DNA from: Pseudonocardia sp. C8
Lineage (GTDB): Bacteria > Actinomycetota > Actinomycetes > Mycobacteriales > Pseudonocardiaceae
NCBI RefSeq assembly: GCF_014267175.1
Contig: NZ_JACMTR010000002.1
Span: forward strand, 4,613,501-4,677,500
DNA: 64,000 bases
Reading direction: 5' to 3'
Shown: positions 37,448 to 45,773 of the stretch, piece by piece
Layout: every line of letters starts with the position of its first letter
Position numbering within the stretch: the first letter of the stretch is position 1
Notes under the pieces: model-generated
What the model was told of the DNA's origin: nothing
The model's input: the letters and a program-made list of their open reading frames with translations, nothing else
Databases searched by the model: none
Translations under genes and position numbers: made by a program

Positions 37448-38323
37448 ATGGTCTGGCCTGCTGGGGAAGCTGCCTTCGTCACCGGGGCCGCGTCCGGGAT
37501 CGGCCTCGGGATCGCCCGCGCGCTGGTCGGCGCCGGCGCGAAGGTGGCGCTCGCCGACGTCGACGAGGCCCGGCTCTCCGAGGTCGCCGAGGAGCTGCGC
37601 ACGGCAGGCGGCACGGTGACCGCCGTGCCGCTCGACGTCAGCGACGAAGCGGGCTGGACGGCTGCGGCCGACACCGCGGAGGCCGCACTCGGTCCGATCT
37701 CGATCCTGTGCAACGTCGCCGGCGTCAACGGTGGCGGCACGATCGAGGACACCCCCTTCAAGGTCTGGCGCTGGGTCCAGGGCGTGAACATCGACGGCAT
37801 GTTCCTGGGCGTGCACACGTTCGTCCCGCGGATGAAGGCCCGCGGCACCCGCGCCCACATCCTCAACACGGCGTCGATCTCCGGCCTGGTCGCGATGCCG
37901 CACGTCGGCGCGTACACCGCATCGAAGTTCGCATCCGTCGGGTTCACCAAGGTCCTGCGCCAGGAACTCGGCGACACGGACATCGACGTCTCGCTGCTCG
38001 TTCCCGGCACCGTCGCAACCCGGATCAACTACACCGCCGGCGAGGCCGAGGCCCGGCTGCTCGACCGGGAACCGAACCGCGAGGTCATCGAGGCCAACCA
38101 CGCCGTCCTCGCCAAGGGCGCAGACCCGGACGCGGTCGGGCAGCAGGTCGTCGAAGCGCTCCAGGAGCGCGCGCCCGTCATCGTCACCCACCGCGAATGG
38201 GGCGAGCTCCACCGCCGCGAATGTGCCGAGATCGGGGCGGCGTTCGACGCGTTCGACGGCCGCCACGGTCCGGACACGACGGCCCGGATGCTCCTCGACG
38301 GCGCCACACCGGTCTCGGCCTGA
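37448..38323 (+). CDS. Short-chain dehydrogenase/reductase
   Basis: This 291-residue classical-type SDR has the NAD(P) loop TGAASGIG (residues 13-20), the Asp of LADVDE at the end of beta 2 favouring NAD, the NVAG motif (residues 89-92), Ser143, Tyr156 and Lys160 as the catalytic set (YTASK), and a C-terminal extension of ~40 residues. ATG 37448 follows GAGGAGAGA. It stands first in a plus-strand series (SDR, alcohol dehydrogenase, two esterases, regulator) spaced by 30-45 bases. The substrate is an alcohol or ketone of unknown kind. Confidence 0.9.
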   Translation: MVWPAGEAAFVTGAASGIGLGIARALVGAGAKVALADVDEARLSEVAEELRTAGGTVTAVPLDVSDEAGWTAAADTAEAALGPISILCNVAGVNGGGTIEDTPFKVWRWVQGVNIDGMFLGVHTFVPRMKARGTRAHILNTASISGLVAMPHVGAYTASKFASVGFTKVLRQELGDTDIDVSLLVPGTVATRINYTAGEAEARLLDREPNREVIEANHAVLAKGADPDAVGQQVVEALQERAPVIVTHREWGELHRRECAEIGAAFDAFDGRHGPDTTARMLLDGATPVSA

Positions 38324-38356
38324 CCACCACACCGCCCCACCCGGAAGGTTGATCGC

Positions 38357-39526
38357 GTGTCCACGATGAACGCCGCCGTCTGCACGCGGGGCGAGCTGAC
38401 CGTGCGGGAGGTTCCCGCGCCGCGACCGGGCCCCGGACAGATCCTGCTCGACGTCGCCCGGGCAGGGATCTGCGGCTCGGACCTCCATGCCCGCGTGCAC
38501 GCCGACCATCTGGCGGACATGTCGGCGACCGTCGGCTACACCGACGCCCCGCGATCCGAGGACGAGGTCGTCTTCGGGCACGAGATCTGCGGGGAGGTCG
38601 TCGAGTACGGCGCCGGCACCCACCGCCGGTGGAGCCCCGGCAGCCTCGTGGTGGCGATGCCGATGATCCGCAACGGGCGGACGCCGTACATCCTCGGCAC
38701 CTCCAAGCACGTGACCGGGGCGTACGCCGAGCAGATCGTCGTGCAGGAGTCGTTCACGTTCGACGTGCCGAACGGCATGCCGGCGCAGCACGCCGTCCTC
38801 ACCGAGCCGATGGCCGTGGGGTGGCACGCCGTCCGCAAGAGCCGGATCACCAGGAAGCAGACCGCCTACGTCATCGGCTGCGGCCCGGTCGGCCTCGCGG
38901 TCATCGGGATGCTCAAGGCCGCCGGCGTCCGCACGATCATCGCCTCGGACCTCTCCCCCGCCCGGCGGGATCTCGCCGGCCGGCTGGGTGCCGACGTCGT
39001 CGTCGACCCCCGCACCGCGGACCCCTTCGAGTCGTCACCGCACCCGCCGAAGCTCAGCACGATCCCCGAGTTCCTCAACCTCGGCTTCGACGCGATGGAG
39101 AAGCTCCGCCGGATCCCGCGCACGCCCTGGTGGCTGGCCTTCCGCGCCATGCACGGCCTCCGGCTCGGCGACTCCCGTCCGGTGGTGTTCGAGTGCGTCG
39201 GGGTCCCCGGCATGATCGACAGCATCCTGGGCTCGGCACCCCTGATGAGCACGGTGGTCGTGGCCGGTGCGTGTCTCGAACCGGACACCTTCCACCCGAG
39301 CCGGGCGATCGGCAAGGAGATCGACGTCCTGTTCTCGGTCGGCTACGACCCGGGCGAGTTCCGCGACACGCTGCACATGCTCGCGGACGGGACCGTCGAC
39401 CCGAGCCCGCTCGTCACCGGCACCGTCGGGCTGCACGGCGTCGAGGCCGCATTCAGCGCGCTGGGAGATCCGGAGCGCCACGCCAAGATCCTGATCGACC
39501 CGCGCAGCGACGCGGTCGCTCCCTGA
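38357..39526 (+). CDS. Zinc-dependent alcohol dehydrogenase family protein without structural zinc
   Basis: This 389-residue medium-chain dehydrogenase keeps the catalytic zinc set CGSDLH and GHE, and the Glu in LTEPMAVGWHA. The NAD loop is VIGCGPVGLAVIG, followed by ASDLSPARRD (Asp favouring NAD). The lobe that usually carries four structural-zinc cysteines has none (AMPMIRNGRTPYILGTSKHV). There is also an inserted segment of ~45 residues after the Rossmann core (SSPHPPKLSTIPEF ... WWLAFRAMHGLRLGD). GTG 38357 has GGAAGG upstream; ATG 38366 is possible. Likely acts in sequence with the SDR next to it. Confidence 0.88.
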   Translation: MSTMNAAVCTRGELTVREVPAPRPGPGQILLDVARAGICGSDLHARVHADHLADMSATVGYTDAPRSEDEVVFGHEICGEVVEYGAGTHRRWSPGSLVVAMPMIRNGRTPYILGTSKHVTGAYAEQIVVQESFTFDVPNGMPAQHAVLTEPMAVGWHAVRKSRITRKQTAYVIGCGPVGLAVIGMLKAAGVRTIIASDLSPARRDLAGRLGADVVVDPRTADPFESSPHPPKLSTIPEFLNLGFDAMEKLRRIPRTPWWLAFRAMHGLRLGDSRPVVFECVGVPGMIDSILGSAPLMSTVVVAGACLEPDTFHPSRAIGKEIDVLFSVGYDPGEFRDTLHMLADGTVDPSPLVTGTVGLHGVEAAFSALGDPERHAKILIDPRSDAVAP

Positions 39527-39551
39527 TCCGCTTCGATCGGAGGAAACCCCG

Positions 39552-40529
39552 TTGACCGATTCCGACGGCACACAGACCCCGCTCGCACCGCGGTTCGACC
39601 CCGAGATCGAGGACGCACTGTTGGCGCTTCGGGATGCCACCCCTGCGTTGAGCGACGACAACCTCGGTGCGCTCCGGCGCATCTTCGACGATGCTCCGCC
39701 ACCGGACCTCACCGCCGGCGGTCGGATCGTCGTCGACGAACGCCTCGTCCCCGGCCCCGCCGGGGCACCGGACGTTGCGCTCACCGTGCTCTCCCCCGCG
39801 GCCGCGACCACCGACCTGCCGGCGATCTTCTACGTTCACGGCGGCGCGTTGGTGCTGGGCAACCGGTACATGTACATCGACGAGCTGCTCCCCTACGTGG
39901 CGGAGTCCGCAGCGGTGGTCATCTCGGTCGGCTACCGGTTCGCGCCGGAGCACCCGGCACCCGGTCAGGTCGAGGACTGCTACGCCGGTCTCACCTACAC
40001 CGCCGACCACGCAGCCGAACTCGGGATCGACCCCGAGCGCATCATCGTTCTCGGTATCAGCGCGGGCGGCGGTCTGGGTCTGGGCGTGTCCCTGCTCGCC
40101 CGCGACCGCAAGGGGCCGGCACCGTCCCACCAGGTGCTGGTGTCACCGATGCTCGACGACCGGATGGAGACCCCGAGCAGCACGATGCTCGACGGGTACC
40201 CGAGCGACCGCAACGACATCGCCTTCGGGTGGAGGGCGGCGCTCGGCGAGCAGCAGGGCCGCGCCGGCGTCTCACCGTACGTCGCTCCCGCCCGCGCGGC
40301 CGACCTGGCCGGCCTGCCCCGCACGTTCATCGACTGCGGAGGCAGTGACGGGTTCCGCGACGAGGCGATCGAGATGGCTCAGCGGCTGTCGCAGGCCGGC
40401 GTCCTGGTCGACCTGCACCTGTGGGGCGGCGGCTACCACGGGTTCGACTTCGCGGCTCCCGACGCCGCCGTATCCCGAGCTGCGAAAGCCGCCCGCGACG
40501 AGTTCGTCCGCCGGGCCCTCGGCGCCTGA
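39552..40529 (+). CDS. Alpha/beta hydrolase fold-3 esterase (HSL family), copy 1
   Basis: This 325-residue esterase of the hormone-sensitive lipase family has the oxyanion motif YVHGGALVLG, the nucleophile elbow GISAGGGLG (Ser, about residue 170), the acid in IDCGGSDGFRDEA and His in GGGYHGFDFA. It begins at TTG 39552, ten bases after GGAGGAAA; no ATG or GTG is closer to the conserved start. It is about half identical by eye to the next gene, so the pair is a tandem duplication. It probably cleaves an ester or lactone in the pathway of the preceding dehydrogenases. Confidence 0.9.
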   Translation: MTDSDGTQTPLAPRFDPEIEDALLALRDATPALSDDNLGALRRIFDDAPPPDLTAGGRIVVDERLVPGPAGAPDVALTVLSPAAATTDLPAIFYVHGGALVLGNRYMYIDELLPYVAESAAVVISVGYRFAPEHPAPGQVEDCYAGLTYTADHAAELGIDPERIIVLGISAGGGLGLGVSLLARDRKGPAPSHQVLVSPMLDDRMETPSSTMLDGYPSDRNDIAFGWRAALGEQQGRAGVSPYVAPARAADLAGLPRTFIDCGGSDGFRDEAIEMAQRLSQAGVLVDLHLWGGGYHGFDFAAPDAAVSRAAKAARDEFVRRALGA

Positions 40530-40569
40530 CACCCGCCGGCCGATCACCCGCCCACGAGAGGAGCCCGGC

Positions 40570-41547
40570 ATGACCGGCACCGACGTCACCGCCGTCCCCC
40601 GGCCGCCGTTCGACCCCGAGCTCGAGCTCGTGCTGACCACCATGTCGGACGAGGCTCCGCTCGTCATGACCGCAGAGATGATCCCGCTGGTCCGCGAGAA
40701 CCCTCCGTTCCAGCTGACCGAGGCGGACTTCGAGTCACTGGGCCTGGTGGTCGAGGACGTCACCGTCCCGGGATACCAGGGCGACGAGATCCTGGTGAGC
40801 GTCGTGAAGCGGAAGGATCACCACGGCCCGGGGCCCGGGATCTTCTACACCCACGGCGGCGGCATGATCACGGGCGACCGCTTCGCCAGCCTGCAGCTGG
40901 CGCTGCCCTGGGTCGTCGACCACGACGCGGTCGTGGTCACCGTCGAGTACCGGCTGGCCCCGGAGTTCCCCGACCCCGTCCCGGTCGAGGACTGCTACGC
41001 CGGCCTGGTGTGGGCGGCCGGGAACGCACGCGCGCTGGACTTCGACCCCGAGCGCCTGATGATCGCGGGCACGAGTGCCGGCGGGGGGCTCGCCGCGGGC
41101 GTGTCCCTGCTCGCCCGCGACCGCAACGGCCCCCACCTGATCGGCCAGGTGCTCAGCTACCCCATGCTCGACGACCGCGACCGGACCGTCTCCTCGGTGC
41201 AGATGGACGGGGTCGGCATGTGGGACCGGCAGAGCAACCGGCTCGGCTGGACCTCGCTGCTCGGCGACCGGCGCGGCACGGACGCCGTCTCCGTCTACGC
41301 CGCCCCGGCGCGGGCGACCGACCTGTCGGGCCTGCCGCCCGCCTACATCGACTGTGGATCTGCCGAGGTCTTCCGCGACGAGGACGTCGCCTACGCCTCG
41401 GCGCTGTGGGCCGCCGGAGTCCAGGCGGAGCTGCACGTGTGGCCCGGCGGATTCCACGGGTTCGACCTCATGGCGCCCGAGAGCACACTGGGCAAGGCGA
41501 TGATCCGTTCCCGCAACGCCTGGGTCGGACGCCTCCTCGGCGGTTGA
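40570..41547 (+). CDS. Alpha/beta hydrolase fold-3 esterase (HSL family), copy 2
   Basis: This second HSL-type esterase has 325 residues: YTHGGGMITGDRF, GTSAGGGLAAGVSLLARDRNG (Ser nucleophile), IDCGSAEVFRDED and GGFHGFDLMAPES complete the triad and oxyanion hole. The start ATG 40570 has GAGAGGAG upstream. It follows copy 1 by 40 bases. Equal length, shared phrases such as VEDCYAGL and SLLARDR, and adjacent position indicate duplication; differences in the lid region may give different substrates. Confidence 0.9.
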   Translation: MTGTDVTAVPRPPFDPELELVLTTMSDEAPLVMTAEMIPLVRENPPFQLTEADFESLGLVVEDVTVPGYQGDEILVSVVKRKDHHGPGPGIFYTHGGGMITGDRFASLQLALPWVVDHDAVVVTVEYRLAPEFPDPVPVEDCYAGLVWAAGNARALDFDPERLMIAGTSAGGGLAAGVSLLARDRNGPHLIGQVLSYPMLDDRDRTVSSVQMDGVGMWDRQSNRLGWTSLLGDRRGTDAVSVYAAPARATDLSGLPPAYIDCGSAEVFRDEDVAYASALWAAGVQAELHVWPGGFHGFDLMAPESTLGKAMIRSRNAWVGRLLGG

Positions 41548-41651
41548 CGCTCCCGGACTCCGCTCCCGGGCGGCCGGTCGACCGTCGCCCGGGAGCGGCA
41601 CCAGCCTGCGGCCCGCCGCAGTAGGCTGGTCGCGCGCACGAGGGAGAGCAC

Positions 41652-42635
41652 ATGCAGGAACTGGTGGACCGCCTGACAGCCCTCGACCCCGAAGCCGGCG
41701 AGTCCTTGAAGGTCGTCGCCTACTTCGACGCGCTCGTTCTGTCCGGTGCCGGGCTCGATGCGCTCCTGCGGGGGGCAGCCGCGCTGTCCGGCGCGATCGC
41801 GGGTGCCGAGCGCCACGGCCGGGTGACCCGGCGCAGCCCGGACGGGCGGAGTGCACCCGAGCCTGCGACCGTGCCTCGCTCACCCGAGAGCACGTACTCG
41901 GCCGGGACGGTCTGGCTCGAGCGCGAGACGAAGCCGCACGCCCGCGACGCGATGATCGTCGAACGGCTCGCGCTGGCCGTCGGCGTGCTCGAGTCGCGTC
42001 GTGACCCGACGGGTGACCTCGAGGTCGTGCTGGATCCCGAGAAGACGATCGACGAACGCACGAAGGCGCTCGCGCGGTTGCACGTCGACGCAGGCTCGCG
42101 GGTCCGGGTCATCGCCACGCATCCCCGGTCCGGCGACGCCCGCAGCGCCCTCACGACCCTGGTGCCGACGAGGTACGGCATCGTGCGGGCCACCCTGTGC
42201 CGGGGAGACACCGAGCCACCGTCCACACCGGCCGGGATCGGTCAGTGGGTCGCGGCCGATCACGCACCGGAGTCCTGGCAGGGCGCCCTGATCTCGCTGC
42301 AGGTCATCGGAGACGATCGCCCCGTCCTGGACGCCGAGCTGCTCGGCGTGCTGCTTCCGGTCGCGCTGGCCTGCGACCCGGAGTCGCCGCACGACGACGT
42401 CCGTGCGCTCGCGCGCCTCGACGCGCGCTCCGCCCACATCCTGCAGATCCTCGTGGAGGCGGACAGCCTCCGCTCGGCCGCCGCCACGCTGGGCATGCAC
42501 CACTCCTCGATCCAGGCCAAGCACGAGTCGCTCACGAGAGAACTCGGATACGACCCGCGCACCATCACCGGGCGGATCCGCTACGGGATCGCCGAGCTCT
42601 ACCGGCGCCTCACCGATCCCCGCGTGCTTCCCTGA
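41652..42635 (+). CDS. PucR-like helix-turn-helix regulator
   Basis: This 327-residue regulator has a C-terminal PucR/CdaR-type helix-turn-helix (about residues 270-325: ILVEADSLRSAAATLGMHHS, SIQAKHESLTRELGYDP). The N-terminal ~220 residues are a non-catalytic sensory part without a named domain that I recognise. ATG 41652 has AGGGAGAG upstream. It closes the plus-strand gene series and may control it; its gene has a separate 104-base leader. It ends 61 bases before the convergent EthD gene. Confidence 0.75.
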   Translation: MQELVDRLTALDPEAGESLKVVAYFDALVLSGAGLDALLRGAAALSGAIAGAERHGRVTRRSPDGRSAPEPATVPRSPESTYSAGTVWLERETKPHARDAMIVERLALAVGVLESRRDPTGDLEVVLDPEKTIDERTKALARLHVDAGSRVRVIATHPRSGDARSALTTLVPTRYGIVRATLCRGDTEPPSTPAGIGQWVAADHAPESWQGALISLQVIGDDRPVLDAELLGVLLPVALACDPESPHDDVRALARLDARSAHILQILVEADSLRSAAATLGMHHSSIQAKHESLTRELGYDPRTITGRIRYGIAELYRRLTDPRVLP

Positions 42636-42696
42636 CGCGCGGCGCCACGCCCAGGACCGGGCCGGCTCTCGGTCGACGGCGTCCGCAGGGCCCTGC

Positions 42697-43005
42697 TCAG
42701 TCCCCGTCGACGGCGCTGACCAACAGCGTCGCACCACCGGTCGCGAACGTCGCGATGTCCGCCGCCGCGGACCGTCCCTGAGGTGACGCCATTGCCGCAT
42801 CGAGGCTCGCGAGGTCGGGGAACCACAGCTCTGCCATCCGGTAGTAGGGCGGCGTCTCACCGGACGGGCTCGGGCCCACCCTGGCCGTCTCGATGCGCGT
42901 CACGTGGGGAATGGCCTTGGCAAGCGGCACGTGGACGCCGAGGTAGTGACGTTCGAAGTCCTCCGGCGATTCCGGGTGCCCGAACAGGGCGGTGAGTTTG
43001 ACCAT
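42697..43005 (-). CDS. EthD-domain protein
   Basis: This 102-residue ferredoxin-like-fold protein of the EthD family has MVKLTALFGHPESPEDFERH, then YLGVHVPLAKAIP and a late F-A-TGGATLLV strand. EthD proteins accompany degradation of ethers and other organic compounds. Some members are dimeric isomerases or cyclases; others have no known activity. It is the last gene of the minus-strand TetR-controlled series, 34 bases after the thiolase. Start ATG 43005 with CGAGGAAAATCG upstream. Confidence 0.85.
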   Translation of the reverse strand: MVKLTALFGHPESPEDFERHYLGVHVPLAKAIPHVTRIETARVGPSPSGETPPYYRMAELWFPDLASLDAAMASPQGRSAAADIATFATGGATLLVSAVDGD

Positions 43006-43039
43006 CGATTTTCCTCGATCTCCTCGGTCCGGTGTGACC

Positions 43040-44296
43040 TCAGGCCACGCCGTCGGTGTCGACGACGAAGCACGCCGTCGTCGTCATGCTTCCGCCCATG
43101 TTCAGCACCGCTCCGCGCTGCGCACCCGGCACCTGGCAGTCACCCGCCGCGTCCTCGACCTGGCGGGCCACGTCGAGCAGCATGCGTACGCCGCTCGCAC
43201 CGACGGGATGCCCGACTCCCAGCAGCCCGCCGGACGGGTTGATCGGCCACTTGCCGTCACGCGCGATGGCACCGCTGTCGACCGCCCGCCAGCTCTCCCC
43301 CGGGTCGGTGAGACCGAAGTGGTCGATCATCAGGTACTCGCTAATGCTGAAACAGTCATGGAGCTCGATCAGGTCGAGGGCCGCCGCATCGGGGATCCGG
43401 GCCCGGTCGAAGGCGTCGACGATGGCGCGCCGCAGGTGCGGCGCGACGTACGGCGAGTCGGCGGCGTCGGTGAGCTTGTCCGCGACCGCCATCCGCGAGG
43501 TGGTGTGCCCCCAGCCCGAGATGCGCGGGATGCCGTCGCTGCTCCGGCCACGGCGCGCTGCCCACTCCCGTGCGGCTGTCCCGGAGGCCAGGACGACCGC
43601 GGCGCCGCCGTCGGTGATCGGGCTGCAGTCCTGGCGGCGCAGCAGGCCGGCCATGGTGGGGTTGGCCTCGTCGTCCTCGGCGAACGCGCGGTCGTCGAAG
43701 GTCCAGTTGCGGGTCTGGGCCAGCGGGTTCTGCCGGGCGTTCGCGAGGTTGTTGGCCGCAATGGCGCCGAGATAGCGGTGGTCGAGCCCGTAGCGCCGGT
43801 CGTACTCCATGGCCACCGAGTTGAACTGGTGCGGCCACGGGAACTCGACTCCCTCGGTCTCGCGCGGCACCCAGGCACCGGCGGCGAGGAGCCGTTGCGA
43901 CTCCGCACCGCGGCCGATCCGCATGATCTCCGCGCCCACGACCAGTGCGACGTCGTACCTGCCGGCCTCGATGTCGGCCATCGCCGCGAGAACGGCCATG
44001 CTGCCCGAGGCGCAGGCCGCTTCGTGCCGGGACGTCGGCATTCCCGCGAACGCCGGGTCGGCCTCCACCAGCAGCCCGCCCAGGTGTCCCTGGCCGAGAT
44101 ACAGCTCGCCCGCGAAGTTGCCGACGTGGCCGACCTGCACGTCGCCGGCGTCCACCCGGGCCGCGCCGAGCGCGTCCTGCACGACTTCCCGGATCAGGTC
44201 GGCGGCGTCGAGCCCCTCCCTGGTCCAGACCCGGCTGAAGTCGGTCTGGGCACCCCCGAGAACGAAAACTCCCTGTCCGGCCACCGTTGCCTCCAT
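43040..44296 (-). CDS. Thiolase (SCP-x/acetyl-CoA acetyltransferase type), catalytic residues present
   Basis: This 418-residue thiolase-superfamily protein cleaves or forms 3-oxoacyl-CoA. Catalytic Cys95 is in ACASGSM, the His-Asp of LHDCFSISEY replaces the NEAF motif as in SCP-x-like members, and the GHPVGASG motif with active His is near residue 365. The C-terminal GGSMTTTACFVV lacks the classical second Cys position pattern CxGGG but fits the SCP-x group. A strong hairpin lies between it and the upstream fusion gene, so its expression may be partly uncoupled. Likely carries out the last carbon-carbon cleavage of the pathway. Confidence 0.88.
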   Translation of the reverse strand: MEATVAGQGVFVLGGAQTDFSRVWTREGLDAADLIREVVQDALGAARVDAGDVQVGHVGNFAGELYLGQGHLGGLLVEADPAFAGMPTSRHEAACASGSMAVLAAMADIEAGRYDVALVVGAEIMRIGRGAESQRLLAAGAWVPRETEGVEFPWPHQFNSVAMEYDRRYGLDHRYLGAIAANNLANARQNPLAQTRNWTFDDRAFAEDDEANPTMAGLLRRQDCSPITDGGAAVVLASGTAAREWAARRGRSSDGIPRISGWGHTTSRMAVADKLTDAADSPYVAPHLRRAIVDAFDRARIPDAAALDLIELHDCFSISEYLMIDHFGLTDPGESWRAVDSGAIARDGKWPINPSGGLLGVGHPVGASGVRMLLDVARQVEDAAGDCQVPGAQRGAVLNMGGSMTTTACFVVDTDGVA

Positions 44297-44314
44297 GCAC
44301 CTCGGCCGACGACC

Positions 44315-44350
44315 GGGTGGGTCGGCCGGCCCGCGCCGGCCGACCCACCC
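44315..44350 (-). terminator. Strong hairpin inside the catabolic operon
   Basis: This is a 15-bp perfect stem GGGTGGGTCGGCCGG (44315-44329) with CCGGCCGACCCACCC (44336-44350). It lies between the stop of the NTF2-MDR gene and the thiolase ATG and could terminate or attenuate transcription before thiolase and ethD. Confidence 0.65.
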
Positions 44351-44357
44351 GCCCGTC

Positions 44358-45773
44358 TCAGAACTCCAGGACCACGCGGCCCCGGATGCCCCCCGACTCG
44401 ACGAGCCGGTGGGCCTCGGGAGCCTTCTCGGCCGGCAGCGTCCGGCCGACCCGCAGCGTCAGCCGGCCGTCCTCCACGTGCTGGCGGAGACGGTCGAGCT
44501 TGGCCTGCTCGCGGGCGTAGGTCGGCACGAACACCGCGCGGAAGTCGATGCCGCGGTCGGCGGGCGCGAGGAAGCCCCGCAGCGTGGCGACCGCGCCATG
44601 GTCACGGACCGCGGGGAGCACCGCATCGTCGAGGACGGCCGTGTCGACGACACCGTCCACCCCGCCCGGCGCGGCGTCGAGGATCCGCTGAGCGAAGTCG
44701 TCGCCGCGCGGCACGAACACGTCGGCGCCGAGCTCGGTGAGCAAGGGTTCGTCGGAGGGACGAGCCACGGCGACGACGCGAATTCCGTCCAGCTTGGCCA
44801 GCTCGACGACGTAGGCACCCACGGCGCCGGCCGCGCCGGTCACCGCCAGGGTGTCACCGGCCTGCAGCTCCAGCAGGTCGATCGCGAGGCGAGCCGTGAG
44901 GCCGTTCATCGGGATGGTGGTGGCCTCGACGTAGGTCGAGCCCTTGGGGGTCCGCGCCGTCGACGCGGCGGGGACCACGGCGTACTCGGCGTAGGCCCCC
45001 GCCGAGCCGACCGGGTGCACGACGGCCATCACGTCGTCGCCGACCTCCAGGTCGGTCGAGGTCCCCTCGCCGATCTTGTCCAGCACACCCGCGACCTCCA
45101 TGCCGAGCACGTAGGGGCCGGGCGCGGCAGCCTTCGTCATCGGGCCGCGGAACCCCGCACGGGTCGCGGTGTCGACCGGGTTGACGGTCGCGGCCTTGAC
45201 CCGGATCCGAACCTCGCCCTTGCCCGGCTCGGGAACCGGAAGTTCCACGATCTCCAGGGCCTCCGGTGCACCGAACTCCTCGACACCGACGGCTTTCATC
45301 ACGCGCACCGGGTCGGTCTCGTCCGGCACGATCTTCGAGACACCCGGGATGTCGCCGAAGTCGGGACCGAGCTCGCGCGCCATGGACTCCGCGAAGGCGG
45401 AATCCATGTAGAGCCGCTCCCCGATGATGAGCTTGTCGACCGGGTCGTACGCGATGACGGCCATGTACTGGCCGGTGACGCGCCGCCCGTCGGGGGAGTT
45501 GAACATGACGAACGCCTCGCGGGCCAGGGTGTTCGGCCCGACGGCGTGGACCCGCTTCTCCGCCCACATCGCCTGCTTCAGGCCGCCCGGCAGCATGCGG
45601 CGGTAGAGCTCGGTCACCGCCTCCCGCCCGTCGATCTTCCAGCCCAGCGTCGGAAGTTCGTAGTGCGGGTTGGCGGTCAGGGTCGAGATGGTTCCGTCGA
45701 AGTCGTAGTTGAGTTCGTACTCCTCGTGCTTGTGGAGGAGTGCCTCCATCTCCTCGAGTGTCAGATCCGTCAT
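44358..45773 (-). CDS. NTF2/SnoaL-like domain fused to a medium-chain (quinone-type) oxidoreductase
   Basis: This 471-residue two-domain protein joins residues 1-150, an NTF2/SnoaL-like domain (LTANPHYELPTLGWKIDG, EKRVHAVGPNTLAREAFV, GERLYMDSAFAESMA), to residues ~160-471, a zinc-independent MDR of the quinone oxidoreductase class. The MDR part shows VRIRVKAATVNPVDTATRAG and the NADP loop VTGAAGAVGAYVVELAK. The N-terminal domain is closely related to the separate protein at 56649, which sits next to a separate MDR gene. ATG 45773 overlaps the enoyl-CoA hydratase stop by four bases. The fusion implies the two activities work together, perhaps double-bond reduction plus isomerisation or hydration. 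Confidence 0.88.
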   Translation of the reverse strand: MTDLTLEEMEALLHKHEEYELNYDFDGTISTLTANPHYELPTLGWKIDGREAVTELYRRMLPGGLKQAMWAEKRVHAVGPNTLAREAFVMFNSPDGRRVTGQYMAVIAYDPVDKLIIGERLYMDSAFAESMARELGPDFGDIPGVSKIVPDETDPVRVMKAVGVEEFGAPEALEIVELPVPEPGKGEVRIRVKAATVNPVDTATRAGFRGPMTKAAAPGPYVLGMEVAGVLDKIGEGTSTDLEVGDDVMAVVHPVGSAGAYAEYAVVPAASTARTPKGSTYVEATTIPMNGLTARLAIDLLELQAGDTLAVTGAAGAVGAYVVELAKLDGIRVVAVARPSDEPLLTELGADVFVPRGDDFAQRILDAAPGGVDGVVDTAVLDDAVLPAVRDHGAVATLRGFLAPADRGIDFRAVFVPTYAREQAKLDRLRQHVEDGRLTLRVGRTLPAEKAPEAHRLVESGGIRGRVVLEF

